DNA of 64,000 nucleotides, from assembly GCF_000218235.1 (NCBI RefSeq), contig NZ_GL945017.1, positions 337,297-401,296 on the forward strand. The letters run 5' to 3'. The DNA comes from Hallella multisaccharivorax DSM 17128 (GTDB lineage Bacteria; Bacteroidota; Bacteroidia; Bacteroidales; Bacteroidaceae). Below, one piece after another: positions 1-6,662 of this stretch. The position numbers were made by a program, and so were the translations under genes. A model generated the notes under the pieces. It ran no database searches. It saw only the letters and a program-made list of their open reading frames with translations, and was not told the DNA's origin. How positions within the stretch are numbered: the first letter of the stretch is position 1; every line of letters begins with the position of its first letter.

Positions 1-61
1 GCAATCGCACGGTGGCGAACAAATCGGGGATTATAGTAGACGCGATTTTTTTGAAAAAAAC

Positions 62-547
62 TCAGATTTCCTTGTTCTTTCCCTTTACCCTCTTCCGAAG
101 ATCCACGCCGTGCTTAAGATGGGCGTCTCGCATGCGCTGGTAGCGCATCTTCAGCGTATAGTCATAGTCGGTCGATATGCCGTTGTTCTCACACCATGAT
201 CTGACGCAGTTGAGCAGCGTGCATCCGCAACGCGTCATCTCGTTCATCTCGTTCCAGAACTGCATCTTGAACGTGTCCTCGATGATTTCATCCAGGGCAC
301 GACAGGCCGACTTTGACATATAATTACAGTAAAGCCAGTTCTTCTTTTTGTCGAAGGGTATGGCGACGGGCACCGTGTCTTCCTCCGGCTTCTGAGGCAG
401 CCAGTCCTTGGGACGCAGCCCGACGAAGCGGCGGATGCAGGCGTTCTCTGCACTGCGAGAAGGAAAGGTGACCGGATTGCCGTAGTGATGAGTCAGCCAT
501 TGCTTGATGAACGGCTTGACCTTTAGGTAGAAGACGAATTTGCCCAT
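62..547 (-). CDS. Hypothetical protein of the mobile element (161 aa)
   Basis: I do not recognise a family. The product is basic and soluble, with no signal peptide or membrane segment. It has a cluster of aromatic and Cys residues in the second half (TRCGCTLLNCVRSWCENN, about residues 104-121) and a Lys/Arg-rich C-terminus. It is preceded by an excellent Bacteroidota promoter with a palindrome over its -7 box (566-604), so it is very probably expressed. It lies on the far side of the iteron region from the primase-helicase and reads in the same direction, so it is probably cargo or a replication/transfer accessory gene of the same element. Its function is unknown. The start ATG at 547 is the only upstream start compatible with that promoter. 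Confidence 0.7.
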   Translation of the reverse strand: MGKFVFYLKVKPFIKQWLTHHYGNPVTFPSRSAENACIRRFVGLRPKDWLPQKPEEDTVPVAIPFDKKKNWLYCNYMSKSACRALDEIIEDTFKMQFWNEMNEMTRCGCTLLNCVRSWCENNGISTDYDYTLKMRYQRMRDAHLKHGVDLRKRVKGKNKEI

Positions 548-565
548 AGTCTTAGTTTTTATAAT

Positions 566-604
566 TTTCTTACAAAGGTAAGAAATTAATGGCGTATTTT
601 CAAA
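566..604 (-). promoter_or_regulatory. Promoter with palindromic -7 region for the 161-aa gene
   Basis: On the minus strand a TTTG (-33, 601-604) is followed after 20 bp by TACCTTTG (-7, 573-580), a perfect Bacteroidota sigma-ABfr type promoter. The -7 element lies inside an exact inverted repeat TTTCTTAC / GTAAGAAA (566-573 and 578-585, 4-bp spacer), a likely operator. The gene starts 26 bp downstream of the -7 box. Confidence 0.75.
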
Positions 605-724
605 TATTAGACTGAAAAGAGGTCGTAATTTCCTTATAATGTAAACATAATATCACAGATTGCAAGTCTGCGTCCCCTTCTTCTCTCTCCGCTAACTCTG
701 GCTTCCGCTGATTTCGTGAAATAA

Positions 725-992
725 TTTTGTGACAACGTTTCATTTGTGACAAGATTTGTAACCACATGAATATCAATGGTTTTTGTTGTCACAATAGTCT
801 GTTGCAGAAAATTTTGGCCAAAATCAAAAGTGCAACAAAGGCCTCACACACCCCTCGGAAGAGGCCTTGTCACAAACCCGATTTTTTTTGTGACAGTTTG
901 CAACGCAACTTTGTGACAACTTTGTGACAGCGCAAATCTCTGATTTATAGTCTTTTTCTTCTTTTTCAAACTCTCTGTTACAAAGTCACAAA
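725..992. repeat. Iteron cluster, candidate replication origin of the mobile element
   Basis: The 687-bp gap between 547 and 1235 holds no convincing gene. It contains repeated TTTGTGAC cores. Forward copies lie at 726, 743, 887, 910 and 921. Reverse copies (GTCACAAA) lie at 869 and 985, with one mismatched copy (GTCACAAT) at 788. Two variants TTTGTAAC lie at 755 (forward) and 977 (reverse). Several copies extend to TTGTGACAA, an odd palindrome. Between the 921 and 977 copies lies an AT-rich pyrimidine stretch. The region is bounded by the terminator of the primase-helicase operon (1104-1141) and the promoter of the next gene (573-604), so little transcription should cross it. This arrangement resembles origins placed 3' of pri-rep genes in phage satellites and plasmids. 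The origin role is inferred. Confidence 0.65.
838..868. other. Perfect 8-bp hairpin inside the iteron region
   Basis: AAGGCCTC (838-845) and GAGGCCTT (861-868) are exact inverted repeats around a 15-bp loop. The right arm runs directly into a reverse iteron (869-876). No T-run follows, so a terminator is less likely than a structural element of the origin. Confidence 0.5.
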
Positions 993-1103
993 ATTTTGGA
1001 AGGAAATTAGAAGGGGGTTGGGGAAACAAGAAGCCCCATCGTGGTCCGGCTGTGGCAAGATGTAAACAAATCTTACTATGGCCTATTAGAAGTGTAAGAC
1101 ACG

Positions 1104-1141
1104 AAAAAAGGCGGGCTGCTGAATCACTCAGCAACGCCGCC
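1104..1141 (-). terminator. Rho-independent terminator after the primase-helicase gene
   Basis: On the minus strand a two-part stem (GGCGG/CCGCC and TGCTGA/TCAGCA around a 5-base loop, with a small internal loop) is followed by six T residues (complement of 1104-1109). It lies about 95 bp past the primase-helicase stop codon. Confidence 0.7.
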
Positions 1142-1234
1142 CTGGCAAGCGATAAGATTAAAAAGCAATTAGAATGGGCAATCGTCTCCGGTTTGTCCAT
1201 TGGGTTTGTCGAAGAGATCCTGTTGTTTCGGCTC

Positions 1235-4114
1235 CTACTTTGATTCCGTCTGCACCTCCTGTATTTCCTCCGGCTTGCTCTTCACATAGATCATGTCCTT
1301 GATCTTGCTGGTGCCGTCCGGTCCGGTCACACGCGACTGGATACGCCCCGAGGCGTTCTGCAGTTCCTTGGGATTCAGACTGTCGATCCAGGAGCGGGTG
1401 GCGCAGAACGCCTTGAGCTTCTTGTTGAAGCTCTGCATGGTGATGCGGTTGACATTGGCAAAGCGCATGTAGTCATTGAGCACATTGTCGCGTTCCAGCA
1501 TTCTGTCGAGGTTGTCGCCCTCAGGCGAGAAGTAGCCGTCGGCCCAGTCCTCGAAGTTGGCGCCCATATCGGCCTTGTACTTGCGCTGGATGATGTTTTC
1601 CATCGGTGGCTGTGGCTTGTAGCCGGTGTCGGCAATGCTCAGGTAAAAGCGGGTACACTGCAGCCAGAAGTTGATGTCGTTGTTCCATTCCTCCTCGGTG
1701 TAGTCGTGCTCGTAGAGTGTCTTATGAAAGTCGTCGCGGATGGAATGGGTCTCCAAATAGTCGTTCTCCTCCGTCCGCTCGTGGTACCAGTCTGAGAAGA
1801 CCATGTAAAGGGCGCGTGCCTGGCTCGACGGGTCGAAGTTGCAAGGCACATAATTCGTGGTGAAGGCAAACTTCGGGCTCTCGTCAAAGGGGATGGTGAA
1901 CACGTGGTTGTTCTTCGGGTTGACGGTCAGGTCGGACGTGATGCTGTCATAGAACTGGCCGAGATCCATATAACGGTCGCAGTCGTCGACGAGCACCATG
2001 TCGGTGAACTGCGTCACCTGCTCCAGCACGTGAGGGTCGTCCATGAGGTTGCGCTTTCGACCGGAGAGGGAGACTGTCTTGCGCATTTTCTGAATGGTCT
2101 TGAAGAAGAAACTCTTGCCCGACCGGCCGTTGCACTGGCCGTCCTCGCCAATCTTGTTGTCCATGGCCTGCGGTGCCCAGGCACGCGTCACGCTCTTGTA
2201 GCGGTGGAGCATATACCCCATGACGAATATCTTGTTGATGAGGTTTTGCTTTTGCTCACGTATCTCATCGGCAGTAAGCCCCTCGCCCTGTATGTCGAAA
2301 GGATGTTTTTCGAGGTATGCCTTCGCGCCCTCCGGATCGTCCTCGAAGTTGTATTCCGTCTCCTTGCGCCAGAAGAGACGGCTGGTATTGATTAGATAGC
2401 CGAAGAAATGGCTGTTGACATTGTGGATGTCGATGTCAAGGTATTCATGGCCGTCCTCGGCCTGTACCTTCTTTATCTCGAACATCGGGTCGAGTTTCTT
2501 GAAGCGGTGGTCGATGACATTCTCCTTCCACACGTAGTTGTTGATGCCGCCCTGCCCATGCTCATAGGCCCTTATGCCGTCGTCGCCGGGCACAGGCTTG
2601 TGTACATCGACAGTGGCGTTGGCAAAGAAGAAGAGCTGGCTCTGTGAGGTGAAGTCGGTGAAGTCAAGCGTCACCTCGCCGAGGCTCTCCAGGGCAGCCC
2701 CGGACAGACGGGGCGAGTTGAGCACCAGGTTGAGGATGTCGCGGCCCTTATGATGGTCGAGCACCCACTTTATGACAAACTGTCTTATTTCGCCCACCTT
2801 GATTTTCTTCACCACATTGCCGTCGATGTAGATATATTCCGGATTGTCGCTGTTGTCGTCCTTCAGCGCATGGAAGCCATTCAAGGCAAGGAAATTGTAG
2901 AGACACGCGGTGTCTATCTCATATTTCTTCTTCCCGTCCTTGGTGAGCCATTCCACCCAGAACCTTGCGGGCAGTGCGTTGGCCATGAGGTTCTTGAAGT
3001 CTTTCTTCTCCGAGCGCAGCGCCATCCAGTCGCGCAGGTCCTTGCGGCCATGTCCGCGGTTGTCCTTGTAACTGGCCAGCCAGTCGGGCAGCCATACGGT
3101 GTGTATGTCAATATAGGTAAGGGCCAGCTCGGTACCCTTGCGCCGGCCTGTCTCATCGATATCGGGGATGTTATACAGCACCTCGACGTATTTCATAATC
3201 TCGCGGTACTCCTCTGCTGACAGGCTGTAGGTCTCTGAGTTGAACCAAAGTGGATGATAGCCCATCGACTGGCAGCAGAGCGAGTCGCGCTCGCCGGAGC
3301 AGATGAACGCTTCCGGCAGTTTCTTCTCCTTATAGGGCTTGTCATCGTCGTGGGTGCGCTGCCATTCCTTTTCCTCCTCGGAGTTCATCTTGTGGTAGGC
3401 AGCCTTCAGTTCAGACAGGCCGTTGATGTAGCGTTGGGGTTTCTTCCCCGCAGGGGTGTATGAGAAGCGGAACCCTTTCTCGACGTTCAGCGGCTCATAC
3501 ACCTTATAGAACTTATTCTCCGTATCCTCACCATTGGCCTCGTGTATCAGGCACTCGCGCATGAAGATGGGATAGTGGGGCGTTGAGTATTTCACCGTCA
3601 CGCGCCGGTTCTTGACGTTGGCAATCCATTTCACCGAATGCCAGTGCAGCGCATCGACATCGGCTTGCTTCACCTTTGGGCCAAGGACCAGAAGCTCATC
3701 CGCCGTGAATTTCTCATTCAACTCAAAGGGACGGCTGCCGTCCGGCTCGTCCTGCCTGGCATCACGCTGGCGGATGTCAGGCTTATTGACGGTGCGGTTC
3801 AGTTCGTCCTTCACGCCGTATTTGGCGGCAAGCTGCAGCAGCGCCTCGTTGAACTGGCTCTGCCGCATGCCCTTGTAGTGCATATAAACACTGATGCCGT
3901 TCTCGCCCTTGCCGTCCCCGCCAAAGTCTGTCACCTGCCAGATCTTGCCGTAGCTCTTCGAGTCGTACTCACGAAGCGAGGCCGACGGCGTGCACTCATC
4001 ACGGATGGCGAAGTGCTTCTTCGTGTTCACGCATCCCTTGGCCTGTGGATAGCAGTCGATGATAATGTCGAGCCCTCCGTGGGTGGCATTCAGTATGTCT
4101 TCAGCTTTTATCAT
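1235..4114 (-). CDS. Primase-helicase (toprim-like plus SF3-type helicase) of a mobile element
   Basis: This is a 959-aa replication protein. The N-terminal part looks like a degenerate primase zinc/CHC2-type region (CVNTKKHFAIRDECTPSA, then VTDFGGDG). A toprim-like centre has SGERDSLC (about 273-280), IPDIDETG (about 316-323) and a later KDLRDW. The C-terminal third is a P-loop helicase with Walker A GRSGKS (about 663-668), Walker B MVLVDDCD (about 706-713) and a sensor FAFTTNY (about 749-755), as in phage and satellite primase-helicases. I chose the start MIKAEDIL at 4114: the upstream extension to 4219 would overlap the preceding gene and has no family-like sequence. It is the last gene of the leftward operon, and the iteron region follows it. 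The likely role is autonomous or induced replication of the element. Confidence 0.85.
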   Translation of the reverse strand: MIKAEDILNATHGGLDIIIDCYPQAKGCVNTKKHFAIRDECTPSASLREYDSKSYGKIWQVTDFGGDGKGENGISVYMHYKGMRQSQFNEALLQLAAKYGVKDELNRTVNKPDIRQRDARQDEPDGSRPFELNEKFTADELLVLGPKVKQADVDALHWHSVKWIANVKNRRVTVKYSTPHYPIFMRECLIHEANGEDTENKFYKVYEPLNVEKGFRFSYTPAGKKPQRYINGLSELKAAYHKMNSEEEKEWQRTHDDDKPYKEKKLPEAFICSGERDSLCCQSMGYHPLWFNSETYSLSAEEYREIMKYVEVLYNIPDIDETGRRKGTELALTYIDIHTVWLPDWLASYKDNRGHGRKDLRDWMALRSEKKDFKNLMANALPARFWVEWLTKDGKKKYEIDTACLYNFLALNGFHALKDDNSDNPEYIYIDGNVVKKIKVGEIRQFVIKWVLDHHKGRDILNLVLNSPRLSGAALESLGEVTLDFTDFTSQSQLFFFANATVDVHKPVPGDDGIRAYEHGQGGINNYVWKENVIDHRFKKLDPMFEIKKVQAEDGHEYLDIDIHNVNSHFFGYLINTSRLFWRKETEYNFEDDPEGAKAYLEKHPFDIQGEGLTADEIREQKQNLINKIFVMGYMLHRYKSVTRAWAPQAMDNKIGEDGQCNGRSGKSFFFKTIQKMRKTVSLSGRKRNLMDDPHVLEQVTQFTDMVLVDDCDRYMDLGQFYDSITSDLTVNPKNNHVFTIPFDESPKFAFTTNYVPCNFDPSSQARALYMVFSDWYHERTEENDYLETHSIRDDFHKTLYEHDYTEEEWNNDINFWLQCTRFYLSIADTGYKPQPPMENIIQRKYKADMGANFEDWADGYFSPEGDNLDRMLERDNVLNDYMRFANVNRITMQSFNKKLKAFCATRSWIDSLNPKELQNASGRIQSRVTGPDGTSKIKDMIYVKSKPEEIQEVQTESK

Positions 4115-4169
4115 AATCTTATCGTTTAACGCTGCAAATATAGTATGCCGCCGCCCTGACGGCAAATAC

Positions 4170-4508
4170 TTAATCCCTAATCGGGTCGAGGTCGCGCTGG
4201 GGCATTCGCTCCAACGCATACTTGTTTATGCCAACAGGCACATTCTGACCATACTCGTTAATGCCCCATGTCACATCATAGTCATCACCTTTACCCCATA
4301 GTGCATACGGGCCCGTCTCCCAGCACCGTCCGTTGCCATCGAACACGATGATGTTGCCTCGATGCAGGCCGTCTTCCTCCAATTCTGTACCCTCGTCATT
4401 CTTGATGGCGCAGATAAATATATCCACATCTCTGCCTTTGAAGAGTCTTACTTCCAACTTTTCCAGACCGAGACGGTCGATTTGTGCTTCCATTTCCTTG
4501 ATTGTCAT
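4170..4508 (-). CDS. Hypothetical protein (112 aa) of the mobile-element operon
   Basis: This is a small acidic soluble protein, with an N-terminal amphipathic stretch (MTIKEMEAQIDRLGLEKLEV) and a central beta-rich region (DVDIFICAI, GNIIVFDGNGRCW, DDYDVTWGINEYG). No known domain is recognised. It lies 55 bp before the primase-helicase start and 137 bp after the LuxR-type regulator stop, in the same direction, so it is probably cotranscribed. Its start is preceded by an AGGAT-like ribosome binding site. Its position immediately before a replication gene suggests an accessory replication or regulatory role, but that is inference only. Confidence 0.65.
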   Translation of the reverse strand: MTIKEMEAQIDRLGLEKLEVRLFKGRDVDIFICAIKNDEGTELEEDGLHRGNIIVFDGNGRCWETGPYALWGKGDDYDVTWGINEYGQNVPVGINKYALERMPQRDLDPIRD

Positions 4509-4645
4509 ATCCTATATGGTTTTTAATGTTTTTTATTCAGCCTCGCAAAGCTTCGTGCTTGCGTATTGAACATACTTCTTTACTTTCTCGCACCACCTGC
4601 CATTGATACAGTTGCGCCCAAGAGAGCAGCTTCGGCATTCATCGT

Positions 4646-5173
4646 TCATAGTGTGCAGCCTCCCAACCGCATGACTCTGATGATTTCCCGGCAGTTCTTT
4701 ACGCCGAGCTTGTCTCGCACACGTAGCAGCTGCGTCTTTACGGTGCTGCGGTTCTTGTGCAGCTGTTGAGATATATTGTCAAGCGTGCAGCCGTTTAAGT
4801 AGAGCTTCACCACTTCCTGCTCTCCTTTGGAGAGATGGACCAGGCTCTTTGGTTTGCAGATAACATGTTCGTCCTTACAGATGCCACGCAAGGGACAGCG
4901 CACTTCCTCAAAGTTGAGGATGTCATGCTCAATGTCATTAGTGAGCAGATCGTGCTCGCCAAAATTGCAGCGAACAAATCGGTCAACCATCTGGGTGGCA
5001 TGCTCCTTATAGAGCGTGACCAGCCTTGCATAGCATTCCGGGAACCTGTTGCGGATGATGGTTATCAGCGGTTCAACGACCTCCGAGAACTTTGTGAGAC
5101 GCTTCGGATCATGCCCATCTTTCTTGTAATAGACCTGCCCTTCAGGACTGGTGTAGAACTCTACTTCTTCCAT
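4646..5173 (-). CDS. LuxR/GerE-type helix-turn-helix regulator with a Cys cluster
   Basis: The 175-aa protein ends in a clear LuxR-type DNA-binding domain (about 112-170: LSKGEQEVVKLYLNG, then LDNISQQLHKNRSTVKTQLL, then RVRDKLGVKNCREII). The N-terminal region has no receiver or known sensor domain. Before the HTH lies a three-Cys motif, CPLRGICKDEHVICKP (C-x5-C-x6-C), which could bind metal; this is inference. Its start overlaps the end of the upstream 74-aa gene by 13 bp, indicating translational coupling. It is the likely activator of the element's replication or transfer genes. Confidence 0.8.
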   Translation of the reverse strand: MEEVEFYTSPEGQVYYKKDGHDPKRLTKFSEVVEPLITIIRNRFPECYARLVTLYKEHATQMVDRFVRCNFGEHDLLTNDIEHDILNFEEVRCPLRGICKDEHVICKPKSLVHLSKGEQEVVKLYLNGCTLDNISQQLHKNRSTVKTQLLRVRDKLGVKNCREIIRVMRLGGCTL

Positions 5174-5385
5174 AAGCTTTCGTCATTAACCGCAAGGTTG
5201 AAGAGGACAATGTCAGCCTTTGACATCTCCAGCCTTCCGGCAAACTTGTTAATAATCGTGGTATATGCCATTCCGTACTTATCCATGAGAAAATGAAGCA
5301 GCTTACCCTTGTCCCTTTTCTTCAGTGCATGGTAGTAATCCTGCAGGTCGACAGCCAACAAATCTTCAGTATTTTTCTTGTCCAT
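5161..5385 (-). CDS. Small protein (74 aa), first gene of the leftward mobile-element operon
   Basis: The start MDKKNTEDLL at 5385 is chosen because it lies about 27 bp downstream of the strong -7 box at 5412-5419. A longer reading upstream would begin inside the promoter. The protein is helical and charged, with KGKLLHFLMDKYGMAYTTII followed by LEMSKADIVLFNLAVND; the middle could be a small helix-turn-helix, but no family is recognised. It overlaps the LuxR-type regulator by 13 bp. As the first gene under a repressor-type operator it sits where small anti-repressor or early regulatory genes often lie; that role is inferred. Confidence 0.65.
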   Translation of the reverse strand: MDKKNTEDLLAVDLQDYYHALKKRDKGKLLHFLMDKYGMAYTTIINKFAGRLEMSKADIVLFNLAVNDESLWKK

Positions 5386-5411
5386 TTCGTTTTTATTTAT
5401 TAAATTTGTTG

Positions 5412-5442
5412 CAAAGATAAAAACAAAATTGGAAACTTCCAA
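5412..5442 (-). promoter_or_regulatory. Promoter and palindromic operator of the mobile-element operon
   Basis: Minus-strand TTG (-33, 5440-5442) is separated by 20 bp from TATCTTTG (-7, 5412-5419). An exact inverted repeat TTGGAA-ac-TTCCAA (5429-5442) covers the -33 box and spacer, and a second inverted pair CCAACG / CGTTGG (5439-5444, 5466-5471) extends toward the divergent gene. This is where the divergently encoded HTH protein would bind to repress the operon and possibly itself. Confidence 0.7.
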
Positions 5443-5490
5443 CGTTAAGATGAGCTATTTTCTTGCGTTGGCTATAATTTAACATTTGGT

Positions 5491-5937
5491 ATGGCATTGG
5501 AACGCATCAACCCAAATCTTGAGTACATCCAGGATGTGCTTAAAGAACGCAACTTGACACCCCGCCAGCTGTCAAAGCTAATATTCGGTGAAGGTACTCA
5601 CAGAGACATAGTTAAAGAGATTACAACCAAGCCGGATGTGAGAGCCAGCACGGTGGTAAAACTTTGCCGTGCGCTCGAAATATCTATGGATAGCCTGTAC
5701 AAAGACAACATCACGAGTAAACAGGATGTTCAAACTATCAATGGAATTGGTATCATCAATAATTCACCTCACGCAAAAGTCGACTTAGCCGACCTACGGG
5801 CTGAAAATAAAGCTCTGAAGATGGTGATAGAGGAAAAAGACAAGCGTATCGCCGAACAACGGAAGTATATCGAACAGTTAGACAGTAAACTCGATCTGGC
5901 ACTAAAACTTCAAAACAAGATGTCCGATCCTCACTAA
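5491..5937 (+). CDS. Cro/CI-like HTH repressor with a C-terminal coiled coil
   Basis: The 148-aa protein has an N-terminal XRE-like HTH (about 8-70: LEYIQDVLKERNLTPRQLSK, then ASTVVKLCRALEISMDSLY), a linker, and a long charged heptad-rich helix (about 93-140: LRAENKALKMVIEEKDKRI, then YIEQLDSKLDLALKLQ) that should dimerise it. It is transcribed divergently from the replication operon, and the intergenic palindromes lie between the two. This is the classic layout of a mobile-element master repressor. A bidirectional terminator lies downstream (6121-6148). It has no LexA-type peptidase domain, so release from repression probably needs a partner protein. Confidence 0.8.
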   Translation: MALERINPNLEYIQDVLKERNLTPRQLSKLIFGEGTHRDIVKEITTKPDVRASTVVKLCRALEISMDSLYKDNITSKQDVQTINGIGIINNSPHAKVDLADLRAENKALKMVIEEKDKRIAEQRKYIEQLDSKLDLALKLQNKMSDPH

Positions 5938-6081
5938 AATCCAAGAAACAGACCCTAAAAAAGTGAGATAACTCATTACACCAGTTAGTCTTAAAGATAC
6001 ATCTTACTCGGACAAATATCGGACGCAATTAACAAAAACGGTCTGTCTCAACCTCCCATTTTATCAGCTTTCACGTAGAAA

Positions 6082-6099
6082 ATTTTGCCCTGGCAAAAT
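6082..6099. repeat. 18-bp palindrome at the presumed right edge of the mobile element
   Basis: ATTTTGCC (6082-6089) and GGCAAAAT (6092-6099) are exact inverted repeats separated by CT. It lies between the repressor stop and the terminator shared with DUF4252, where mobile-element genes give way to core genes. It could be an attachment-site core, an operator or a weak hairpin; the sequence alone cannot decide. Confidence 0.4.
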
Positions 6100-6120
6100 C
6101 CGGTCATCCCGACCATTAAA

Positions 6121-6156
6121 AAGAAGCGGCTATGAACAGTCGCTTCTTTCGTTTTT
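6121..6156. terminator. Bidirectional terminator between the repressor and DUF4252 genes
   Basis: Arms AAGAAGCGGCT (6121-6131) and AGTCGCTTCTT (6138-6148) pair with one G-U around a 6-base loop. A T-rich run (TTCGTTTTTT) follows on the plus strand and an A-run precedes it, so it can stop both converging genes. Confidence 0.8.
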
Positions 6157-6175
6157 TCAATATTCTATAAGTGCA

Positions 6176-6646
6176 TCAGTCGTCAACCATACCAATGATA
6201 GCAGCAACATCTTCTGCATTGATCTCTCCAGTAATCAGAAATCCCACACACGTGTTGTCACCGGTCGACAGAGCCACGATCTCCTGAATGGCACTACCTT
6301 TTTGCTTGACGAGAATATTCATACCTTCACTCTTGCCTTTCTTAACGCCGGTGAATTCGCTGTAACCATTCTGCGAGAGGGCAATGATTTTCTTGGCAAA
6401 CTTCTTGCGTACACTTCCAGAGCAATCGTTGAGCGTCAGCACGCGAGCCTCATCGACCTCCTTCAGCAAAGCGGCCACATTGCCGTCCTTCACTTTTGCA
6501 CCAGCAATAGTCATGAAGAGCCTCGGCACACTGACATATTCCGCATGCTTTTTGTCCCTGAATTCATTAAAAACTGAACTTGCCGACTGGCAGAAAGCTA
6601 ACTGACAAGTCAACAACAATAATAATGTAAACAGAATCTTCTTCAT
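6176..6646 (-). CDS. DUF4252 secreted protein
   Basis: This 156-aa protein has a typical signal peptide (MKKILFTLLLLLTCQLAFCQ, cleavage near residue 20) and the body of the DUF4252 family, which is common in Bacteroidota and of unknown biochemical function. Features include an early FNEFRDKKHAEYVSVPRLFM stretch and a late IQEIVALSTGDNTCVGFLITG stretch. It is the last gene of the leftward run SNF transporter, HhH protein, DUF4252, with only 16 bp to the gene before it. It probably acts in the periplasm. The family assignment is from recognised sequence pattern; the role is unknown. Confidence 0.8.
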   Translation of the reverse strand: MKKILFTLLLLLTCQLAFCQSASSVFNEFRDKKHAEYVSVPRLFMTIAGAKVKDGNVAALLKEVDEARVLTLNDCSGSVRKKFAKKIIALSQNGYSEFTGVKKGKSEGMNILVKQKGSAIQEIVALSTGDNTCVGFLITGEINAEDVAAIIGMVDD

Positions 6647-6662
6647 AATGATGATCCCCTGA

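Noticed and set aside
844..1200. A 118-aa open frame on the minus strand in the iteron region
   Set aside because: It is low-complexity, with Lys runs and translated iterons, has no ribosome binding site or promoter of its own, and spans the operon terminator.
4115..4219. N-terminal extension of the primase-helicase
   Set aside because: It overlaps the preceding 112-aa gene and shows no protein-like pattern; the ATG at 4114 begins the conserved-looking part.
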